Both the position numbers and the translations under genes were made by a program. From positions 930,001-994,000 of the forward strand of contig JAXMAN010000002.1 in assembly GCA_046350355.1 (NCBI GenBank): a stretch of 64,000 nt of DNA, given 5' to 3'. This stretch comes from UBA966 sp046350355 (lineage in GTDB: Bacteria > Planctomycetota > Phycisphaerae > Phycisphaerales > SM1A02). How positions within the stretch are numbered: the stretch's first letter is position 1; each line of letters begins with the position of its first letter. This document shows positions 58,131 through 64,000 of the stretch, one piece after another. Below the pieces are notes generated by a model. That model made no database searches. It was not told where the DNA came from and saw only the letters and a list, made by a program, of their open reading frames with translations.

Positions 58131-59771
58131 ATGGCACACGCCCCATACCTGACGGCGCCGGTTCCCTCGAGCAGCATGCCCAAGGGAATTCCCTACATCG
58201 TGGGCAACGAGGCGGCGGAGCGCTTCTCCTTCTACGGGATGAAGACGATCCTGGCCGTCTTCATGACGCAGTACCTGCTGAGCTCGACGGGAGCTCCCGC
58301 GTACATGACCGAGACCGAGGCGCGCGAGTGGGTGGCGTGGTTCGTGGCCAGCGCCTACTTCTTCCCGATCTTCGGCGCGATCGTCGCCGACGCGATCCTG
58401 GGCAAGTACCTGACGATCCTGATCCTCTCGATCGTCTACTGCGTGGGGCACCTGTGCCTCGCGCTCATCGACCTGCCCCCCGCGGCGCTGCAGGCGACCT
58501 TCGAGCCCAAGACCTGGCTCATGACCGGCCTGCTGCTGGTGGCGCTGGGCTCGGGCGGCGTGAAGCCCTGCGTCTCGGCGCACGTGGGCGACCAGTTCGG
58601 CAACTCCAACAAGCACCTGCTGGCGCGCGTCTTCGGCTGGTTCTACTTCGCGATCAACTTCGGCTCCTTCTTCTCCACGCTGCTCACGCCGTGGCTGCTG
58701 AAGAACCCGAAGTTCGGTCCGGCCTGGGCCTTCGGCGTCCCCGGCGTGCTGATGCTCATCGCCACGATCATCTTCTGGATGGGGCGGCACAAGTTCGTGC
58801 ACATCCCGCCCCGCGGCTGGCGCTTCGTCACCGAGACCTTCTCCGGCGACGGCCTGGTGGTGATCGCCAAGCTCGTGCCGATCTACGCCTTCGTCGCGAT
58901 CTTCTGGTCGCTCTACGACCAGACCGGCGGCGCATGGGTGCTGCAGGCGTCGCAGCTCGACTGCCAGTTCCTGGGGACCCGGTGGCTGGAGTCGCAGGTG
59001 CAGGCGGTCAATCCCCTGCTGATCCTGATCTACATCCCGATCTTCTCCTACATCGTCTACCCCTTCGTGGGGCGCTTCGTCACCCTGACGCCGGTGCGCA
59101 AGATCGGCGCGGGCCTCTTCCTGACGATCGCGGCCTTCGCGATCTCGGCGCAGCTCCAGGCGCGCATCGACACCACCGAGCAGGCGTTCTCCGGCACGGT
59201 CGCTCCGCTGGTCGAGTCGGGCAAGGTCGACTACAAGGCGACGGTCGCGGCGCTTCGTCAGGAGGAGCGCAACGCCTCCGCGGCGGCGCTCGAGAAGCTC
59301 GCCGCGGAGCCGCGTCCCCAGGACAAGGCGTGGGCGGCGGAGGTCACCGCCTCCCTCTCCAAGGGCGGCATCCTGGTCGACACCTCCGGCGCACCCTGGC
59401 AGGCGCCCTGGCCCTCGATCGCCTGGCAGATCCTGGCGTACGTGGTGCTCACCGCGGCGGAGGTGCTGGTCTCGATCACCTGCCTGGAGTTCAGCTACAC
59501 GCAGGCCCCCCCGCAGATGAAGTCCTTCGTGATGAGCCTGTACCTGCTGAGCGTCTCGGCGGGCAACGTGCTCACGGCGCTGGTGAACCGCTTCACGGCG
59601 GACGACAAGGGCAACTCCACGCTCGTGGGCGCGCAGTACTACTGGTTCTTCACGGGCCTGATGGCGGTGGCGGCGGTCGTCTACATCGGCGTCGGCTGGC
59701 TGTACAAGCCGCGCGACTACATGCAGGAGGAGTCGCCGGGGATGCCCAGCACCCCGGGGCAGGAACCGTAG
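58131..59771 (+). CDS. proton-dependent oligopeptide transporter (POT/PTR2)
   Basis: 546 aa with about 12-14 transmembrane segments. The family signature NEAAERFSFYGMK is at residues 24-36, and FGWFYFAINFGSF and the GGVKPCVSAHVGDQF segment are typical of POT transporters. It imports di- and tripeptides with protons. A soluble insert at about 350-440 between helices is longer than usual. It would suit the extracellular protease and carboxypeptidase found elsewhere in the window. ATG 58131 gives the full N-terminus. Confidence 0.92.
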   Translation: MAHAPYLTAPVPSSSMPKGIPYIVGNEAAERFSFYGMKTILAVFMTQYLLSSTGAPAYMTETEAREWVAWFVASAYFFPIFGAIVADAILGKYLTILILSIVYCVGHLCLALIDLPPAALQATFEPKTWLMTGLLLVALGSGGVKPCVSAHVGDQFGNSNKHLLARVFGWFYFAINFGSFFSTLLTPWLLKNPKFGPAWAFGVPGVLMLIATIIFWMGRHKFVHIPPRGWRFVTETFSGDGLVVIAKLVPIYAFVAIFWSLYDQTGGAWVLQASQLDCQFLGTRWLESQVQAVNPLLILIYIPIFSYIVYPFVGRFVTLTPVRKIGAGLFLTIAAFAISAQLQARIDTTEQAFSGTVAPLVESGKVDYKATVAALRQEERNASAAALEKLAAEPRPQDKAWAAEVTASLSKGGILVDTSGAPWQAPWPSIAWQILAYVVLTAAEVLVSITCLEFSYTQAPPQMKSFVMSLYLLSVSAGNVLTALVNRFTADDKGNSTLVGAQYYWFFTGLMAVAAVVYIGVGWLYKPRDYMQEESPGMPSTPGQEP

Positions 59772-59778
59772 CGGGGAC

Positions 59779-60312
59779 TCACGCGCCGGCCGGCGCGGGA
59801 TCCTTCGTGAAGGTCATCCGCGCGTAGTCCTTGCGCACGCCCGGGAAGGCGAGCACCTGGTTGTGCATCGCCACGTAGACGCCCGGCCGCACGATCTGCA
59901 CGGCCAGCAGCGCCTCGGTGAGGTTCTGCACCGCGTCGGTGCGGCGCAGCTCGTAGGGGCGCATCGCGCCGGTGAGGACGATGGGCTTCGCGGGCCGCGC
60001 GGAGGACGCCAGCCGCGCGTGCAGCCGGTCGCCCGTGTTCGCCAGCCGGTCCGTGCCGTGGACGATGACGACGCCGTCGTGCGTCGCGCTCATCGCCTCC
60101 GCGGTCTGCGCGATCAGCTCGTGGTCCGCCTCGCTCATGTCGAGGCTGTCCTTGTTCATCAGCGGCACGCGCGTGATGGCGACGCCGTCGAGCTCCAGCG
60201 AGGCGAGGATCGCGTCGAGCACGCTCAGGCGGTTGTTGAGGACGCCGTGCAGCTCGTCGAAGGTCTTCTCGATGGTGCCGCCGGTGGAGATGAGCGCGAC
60301 CGTGAAGGGCAT
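59779..60312 (-). CDS. short asparaginase-family protein
   Basis: 177 aa, half the normal 320-350. It matches only the N-terminal domain of type I/II asparaginases: ISTGGTIEKTF, then VVIVHGTDRLANTG and PIVLTGAMRP. The catalytic threonines of both motifs are present. The C-terminal domain that completes the tetramer site is absent, as in a known group of short asparaginase-domain proteins. No Shine-Dalgarno; TAGGCT ends 10 nt upstream. Activity is uncertain. Confidence 0.85.
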   Translation of the reverse strand: MPFTVALISTGGTIEKTFDELHGVLNNRLSVLDAILASLELDGVAITRVPLMNKDSLDMSEADHELIAQTAEAMSATHDGVVIVHGTDRLANTGDRLHARLASSARPAKPIVLTGAMRPYELRRTDAVQNLTEALLAVQIVRPGVYVAMHNQVLAFPGVRKDYARMTFTKDPAPAGA

Positions 60313-60322
60313 GGGGGCGCAG

Positions 60323-60328
60323 AGCCTA
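60323..60328 (-). promoter_or_regulatory. putative -10 element of the short asparaginase gene
   Basis: TAGGCT ending exactly 10 nt before the ATG at 60312, with TTGCTG about 18 nt further upstream as a possible -35. Confidence 0.42.
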
Positions 60329-60360
60329 CGGGCAAGCGGGCGCGGGCAGCAACGCGCCGC

Positions 60361-62253
60361 TCAATCCCCGCGCTGCCGCAGGGCCAGGAGGAGCCCGGTG
60401 GCGCTCACGGGCTGCTCGGCGACCGCCGGGGCGACGGCCGCGGCCGCGCGCTCGGCGATGCGGGCGAGCTCGGGCGCCCGCTGCGCGCGGGCCAGCGCGA
60501 AGAGCGCGCGCAGGATCGCGCCGGTGGCGCTGGGCATCGCGCCGTCGTCCAGCGAGCGCACGCGCGCGAAGAGGCCGCCGCCGGGGGCCGCGTCGAAGAA
60601 GGCGCCGGTGGCGGGATCCAGGAAGCGCGCGCACGCTGCGTCGACGCGCTCGCGGGCGCGCGCGAGCCAGGCGTCGTCGCCGCTGGCGCGCCACAGCGCG
60701 AGCGCCGCCTCCGCGATGAACGCCTCGTCCTCCAGGAAGCCGGGGCCGCCCAGGCGCCCCTGCCGGCACGCGCGGCGCAGCGCACCGTCGGGCATGCGCA
60801 GCGTCTCGAGCACGAAGCCGACCGCGCGCGCGGCGGCGTCGACGAAGCGGCGCTCGCCCAGCGCGTGGCCCGTCTCGGCCATGCCGATCGCCATGAGGCC
60901 GTTCCACGAGGCGAGCGTCTTGTCGTCGCGGCGCGGCTGCGGACGCGCGTCGCGCGCGCGCAGCAGCGCGGCGTCGATGCGCGCGCGCGCCGACTCCAGC
61001 GCGCCCGGCTCCATCCCCAGCTGCAGCGCGATCGCGGCGGGACGCGCCTCCAGCCGCAGCACATGGCGCGGCGGCTCGGAGGAATGATGCGGATCCTGGA
61101 AGTTGGGCGGATGGTCGAGGCCGTAGAGCGCGGCCGCGACCGGCGCGAGCTCCGCGCACCCCGCCTGCGCGAGCGCCTCGCGCGCCTGCTGCGGCGTCCA
61201 GAGGTAGTTGAGCCCCTCGCGCGCGTCGACCTCGGCGTCCTGCGCGCTGAAGAACTCCCCCTGCGGGCCGGTCATCTCGCGCAGCGCGTACTCGCAGGTG
61301 CGCCGCGCGACCTGCGCGTAGAAGGCGTCGTCCCAGCGGCGCGCCGCCTGCGCGTAGAGCGCGGCGAGCTGGCCGTTGTCGTAGAGCATCTTCTCGAAGT
61401 GCGGGACCGTCCAGGTGGCGTCGACGGCGTAGCGGTGGAAGCCGCCGCCGACCTGGTCGAAGATCCCGCCCAGCGCCATCGCGTCCAGGCTGCGGCGCAC
61501 GACCGCCTCGATGGGCGGCTGCCCCTCGCTCAACGCGAAGAGGTAGCGCAGGTACGCGGGCGTCGGGAACTTCGGCGCGCCGCCGAAGCCGCCGTGCGTC
61601 GGATCGTGCAGGCGCAGCAGCGCGCCCTGCACCTGCTCCTGGAGCTGCGGATCCGCGAGCCGCGCGAGCGCGGCGCGCGCGTCGGTGGCGCCGGCGTCCG
61701 CGCCCGACTCCCCCTCCTGCTGCCGCCGCACGATCTCCGCCAGCTTCGACGCCTGCTCGCGCATGCCCGCGCGGTCGCTCGCCCACGCGCCGTTCACCGC
61801 GCGCAGCAGCTGCAGGAAGCTCGGCCGCCCGAAGGCCGGCTCCGGCGGGAAGTAGGTGCCGCAGTAGAAGGGCTCGAGGGTCTGCGGATCCAGGAAGCAG
61901 TGCAGCGGCCAGCCGCCGCTGGGGCGCCCCTCCGTGAGCTGCGTGAAGACCTGGCACGCGGTCATGAGGAGCTCGTCGACGTCCGGACGCTCCTCGCGGT
62001 CGACCTTCACCGGCACGAAGCCGCGGTTGAGCTCGGCCGCGGCGACCAGGCTCTCGAAGCTCTCGCGCTCCATCACGTGGCACCAGTAGCAGGTGCTGTA
62101 GCCGACGCTCACGAAGAGCGGCACGTCGCGCGCGCGCGCCTGCGCGATCGCCTCCTCGCCCCAGGGCATCCAGCGCACGGGGTTGTGCGCGTGCTGCAGC
62201 AGGTAGGGGCTGAGCTCGCCCGCCAGCGCGTTGGGTTCGCCGGCGCCGCTCAT
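60361..62253 (-). CDS. thioredoxin-domain protein, YyaL/DUF255 family
   Basis: 630 aa. The N-terminal thioredoxin-like domain (about 1-170) has SPYLLQHAHNPVRWMPWGEEA and active-site CYWCH. The C-terminal half is an (alpha/alpha) barrel-like helical domain of the N-acylglucosamine epimerase type (GGIFDQVGGGFHRYAVDATWTVPHFEKMLYDN; SWNGLMAIGMAETG). The biochemical function of the family is not established. ATG 62253 overlaps the pheA stop (ATGA). Length and motifs are normal, so the gene is intact. Confidence 0.93.
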   Translation of the reverse strand: MSGAGEPNALAGELSPYLLQHAHNPVRWMPWGEEAIAQARARDVPLFVSVGYSTCYWCHVMERESFESLVAAAELNRGFVPVKVDREERPDVDELLMTACQVFTQLTEGRPSGGWPLHCFLDPQTLEPFYCGTYFPPEPAFGRPSFLQLLRAVNGAWASDRAGMREQASKLAEIVRRQQEGESGADAGATDARAALARLADPQLQEQVQGALLRLHDPTHGGFGGAPKFPTPAYLRYLFALSEGQPPIEAVVRRSLDAMALGGIFDQVGGGFHRYAVDATWTVPHFEKMLYDNGQLAALYAQAARRWDDAFYAQVARRTCEYALREMTGPQGEFFSAQDAEVDAREGLNYLWTPQQAREALAQAGCAELAPVAAALYGLDHPPNFQDPHHSSEPPRHVLRLEARPAAIALQLGMEPGALESARARIDAALLRARDARPQPRRDDKTLASWNGLMAIGMAETGHALGERRFVDAAARAVGFVLETLRMPDGALRRACRQGRLGGPGFLEDEAFIAEAALALWRASGDDAWLARARERVDAACARFLDPATGAFFDAAPGGGLFARVRSLDDGAMPSATGAILRALFALARAQRAPELARIAERAAAAVAPAVAEQPVSATGLLLALRQRGD

Positions 62254-63404
62254 GCCATCGTCCGCACGGCGCGCGGGTAGCTGCCGAGCACGCGCAGCGT
62301 CGCGCAGTGCGCGCGCGCCTCGTCGAGCGCGGTGCGCATCGGCGCGGCCGACTCGTGCGCGTCGCAGTCGATGAAGAAGGTGTACTGCCAGTTCTCCTGG
62401 CGGCTCGGTCGCTTCTCGATGTGGCTGAGGTTGATGCCGTTGCGCCGGAAGGCGTCGAGCACCTCCACGAGCGTGCCGGGCCGGTGCGCGGCCGCGAAGG
62501 CGACGGTCGTCTTGTCGTCGCCGGTGGCCTTCGCGGGCTCGGCGCCGATCACCAGGAAGCGCGTCACGTTGCCGCCGCGGTCCTCGATGCGGTCGACGGC
62601 GATGTGCAGCCCGTAGAGCTGCGCGGCCAGCCGGCTGGCGATCGCGGCGGTGCCGGGCTCGCGCGCGGCGCGCTGCGCGGCGGCGCCGGTGCTCTCCACC
62701 GCGACGAGCTGCGCGTCGGGCAGCCGGTCCGCCAGCCAGCGGCGGCACTGCGCGAACGCCTCCGCCTTGCTGTAGACGATGCGCACCTCCTCCGGCGCGC
62801 AGTTGCAGAGGAAGGACTGGTTGACCTCGATGAGCGCCTCCGCGCACGCGTGCACGGGATGCACCAGAAACGCGTCGAGCGCCTCGTCGACGCTGCCGCC
62901 GATGGAGTTCTCGTAGGGGACGACGCCGTAGGTGCAGCGCTTGGCGGCGACCTCGCGGAAGACGGCGTCGATGTCGCGCATCTCCACGAACTCGACGCTG
63001 CTGCCGAAGTGGCGCACCGCCGCCTGGTGGCTGAAGGTGCCCGGCGGCCCGAGGAAGGCGATCGTCGGCGGCAGCTCGAGCGCGAAGCTGCCGGACATGA
63101 GCTCGCGGTAGATCGCCTCGACGGTGCGCGCGGGGAGCGGGCCGGGGTTGCGCGCGATCGCGCGGTCGATGACCTCGCGCTCGCGGTGCGGGACGTAGAC
63201 GGGAAGGCCGTGCTGGCGCTTGTACTCGCCGACCTCCTGCACCACCTTGGCGCGCTCGGCGAGCAGCTCCACGAGGCGGTTGTCGAGCGCGTCGATGCGC
63301 GCGCGCAGGGGCGCGAGGCCGTCGGTGGCGGGGCCGGGGGCGGCGTCAGGAGCGCCAGGCGGGGGTTTTCCGGCATCGCCGGGGGGCGTGGGGGCGTTCG
63401 TCAC
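62250..63404 (-). CDS. pheA: chorismate mutase / prephenate dehydratase
   Basis: 384 aa. A Pro-rich N-terminus (about 1-30) precedes an AroQ chorismate mutase domain (RIDALDNRLVELLAERAKVVQEV, 35-115), the prephenate dehydratase domain (IAFLGPPGTFSHQAA, VPYENSIGGSVDEAL, AAIASRLAAQLYGL) and an ACT domain (GTLVEVLDAFRRNGINLSHIEKRPSR) that binds phenylalanine for feedback control. It makes phenylpyruvate for phenylalanine synthesis. GTG 63404 has no Shine-Dalgarno; TACCCT ends 7 nt upstream. Confidence 0.94.
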   Translation of the reverse strand: MTNAPTPPGDAGKPPPGAPDAAPGPATDGLAPLRARIDALDNRLVELLAERAKVVQEVGEYKRQHGLPVYVPHREREVIDRAIARNPGPLPARTVEAIYRELMSGSFALELPPTIAFLGPPGTFSHQAAVRHFGSSVEFVEMRDIDAVFREVAAKRCTYGVVPYENSIGGSVDEALDAFLVHPVHACAEALIEVNQSFLCNCAPEEVRIVYSKAEAFAQCRRWLADRLPDAQLVAVESTGAAAQRAAREPGTAAIASRLAAQLYGLHIAVDRIEDRGGNVTRFLVIGAEPAKATGDDKTTVAFAAAHRPGTLVEVLDAFRRNGINLSHIEKRPSRQENWQYTFFIDCDAHESAAPMRTALDEARAHCATLRVLGSYPRAVRTMA

Positions 63405-63411
63405 AGTCCCA

Positions 63412-63417
63412 AGGGTA
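63412..63417 (-). promoter_or_regulatory. putative -10 element of pheA
   Basis: TACCCT ending 7 nt before the GTG at 63404; the transcript would be leaderless. Confidence 0.35.
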
Positions 63418-63437
63418 AGCGAGCCGATGCTACGGGG

Positions 63438-64000
63438 ATGGCTGTGCCCGTCTGGACGCTCCCGCTCCTCGCCGAAGCCGACCTCGGCACCCCCGCTCGC
63501 GCCGCGCTCGTCGCCGCGATGGTCGCGGGCGTCGTGCTGCTCTGCTTCGGCGCCCGGATGCTGCGGCCGGCGGTCGTGCTGGCGATGATCGTCGCGGGCT
63601 TCGTGCTGGCGATCGGCCTCTCGCGCGCCTTCGTCCCCGACCTGCCGCTCTGGATCGCCGCGATCGTCGGCGCGATCCTGGGCCTGCTCGCGGGCGCCCT
63701 CCTGTACCGCCCCGCCGTCGCGACCATCAGCGCCTTCACCGGCGCCGCCATCGGCGCGCTCGTCGCCTGGTCGATCATCGCGGCGGGCTCGCTCGAGGCC
63801 GCCCCGCGCGAGCTCGGCCACGCGCTCGTCAGCACCCAGCGCGAGATCGCGCCCCCGGGCGAGGGCGAGCGCGCGGGCATGGCGATCCTCTCGGTGCTCT
63901 CGGGCCCGGGCGACGCCGCCCCGGCCCCCGCCGCCAACTCCGAGCCGCAGCAGCTCCGCCACGCCGCCGACGAGGCCGCCGCGCGCACCGCCGACGCCGC
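63438..64000 (+). CDS. multi-spanning membrane protein, 3' end outside the window
   Basis: At least 187 codons, open to the window end. About four transmembrane segments cover residues 20-120 with glycine-rich turns (LLCFGARMLRPAVVLAMIVAGFVLAIGL, IVGAILGLLAGALLYRPAVATISAFTGAAIGALVAW), reminiscent of TMEM198/DUF4203-type proteins. A hydrophilic Ala/Glu-rich region follows. ATG 63438 is the first in-frame start; it is divergent from pheA across 33 bp. The function is unknown and the C-terminus cannot be judged. Confidence 0.7.
   Translation, partial: MAVPVWTLPLLAEADLGTPARAALVAAMVAGVVLLCFGARMLRPAVVLAMIVAGFVLAIGLSRAFVPDLPLWIAAIVGAILGLLAGALLYRPAVATISAFTGAAIGALVAWSIIAAGSLEAAPRELGHALVSTQREIAPPGEGERAGMAILSVLSGPGDAAPAPAANSEPQQLRHAADEAAARTADA

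Overview
The window is GC-rich (about 70% or more by eye), gene-dense bacterial chromosome, probably from the Planctomycetota and most likely class Phycisphaerae. The main evidence is three unrelated secreted proteins that end in paired dockerin-like repeats of the form DLNGDG..GADLG.LL..WG, a signature I associate with Phycisphaerae. Supporting evidence is a fused SecD-SecF, a lipoprotein form of FlgI, a stand-alone B12-binding protein and an amidohydrolase homologue without metal ligands. The taxonomic call is inference. I see no insertion sequence, prophage, CRISPR array, rRNA or origin. Most of it looks like core chromosome.

Layout. 0-5.7 kb: secreted dockerin protein and, convergent, the RNA helicase HrpA. 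5.7-11.6 kb: tRNA-Val, a FlgI-domain lipoprotein and SMC. 11.7-13.6 kb: a secreted metzincin protease with dockerin repeats, between a strong terminator and a 331-bp untranslated stretch. 13.6-22.5 kb (minus): a probable long operon, Nudix - dead site-2-protease homologue - rhomboid protease - tgt - yajC - secDF - LysM protein, centred on membrane protein insertion and turnover. 22.5-25.1 kb: an ABC ATPase plus MCE protein (lipid-transport type, no permease nearby), then an OmpA-type lipoprotein. 25.2-30.9 kb: prepilin peptidase, xseB, xseA and, divergently, recG. 30.9-38.9 kb: an ABC/FtsX/DUF3299-type cassette, possibly for a metal, then an M14 carboxypeptidase pair of which one member has lost its catalytic residues, and a flavoprotein. 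38.8-41.5 kb: putative HExxH protease, HIT protein, MazG-like protein, tRNA-Arg and an RCC1-repeat dockerin protein. 41.6-49.4 kb: MFS transporter, CorC/HlyC-type protein, photolyase plus a TIGR01777-type epimerase, and two tandem membrane-anchored thioredoxin-like proteins. 49.4-53.1 kb (minus): ECF sigma factor, a one-TM probable anti-sigma protein, a large unknown exported protein and tilS. 53.2-57.4 kb: B12-binding protein, ubiE, amidohydrolase-like pseudoenzyme, lipoprotein and an RluA-type pseudouridine synthase. 57.4-64 kb: Nudix, POT peptide transporter, short asparaginase, YyaL-type protein, pheA and a membrane protein cut by the window end.

How the genes work together. Coupled pairs with ATGA or GTGA stop/start overlaps are very common and give confident starts. 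Two themes recur. First, several conserved proteins keep an enzyme fold but lack its catalytic or metal-binding residues (M50, M14, amidohydrolase, B12-binding), and the M14 and M50 cases sit beside an active relative. Second, many first-in-operon genes have no Shine-Dalgarno sequence and carry a TAnnnT hexamer ending 7-13 bases before the start codon, which suggests widespread leaderless or near-leaderless mRNAs. Genes inside operons more often have a normal Shine-Dalgarno sequence.

The strongest candidates for something undescribed are the active/dead M14 pair, the C-terminal tail shared by the rhomboid and the dead site-2-protease homologue, and the tandem MauE-like/thioredoxin proteins. 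All positions and residues come from reading the sequence. Family names come from recognising motifs, not from a search.
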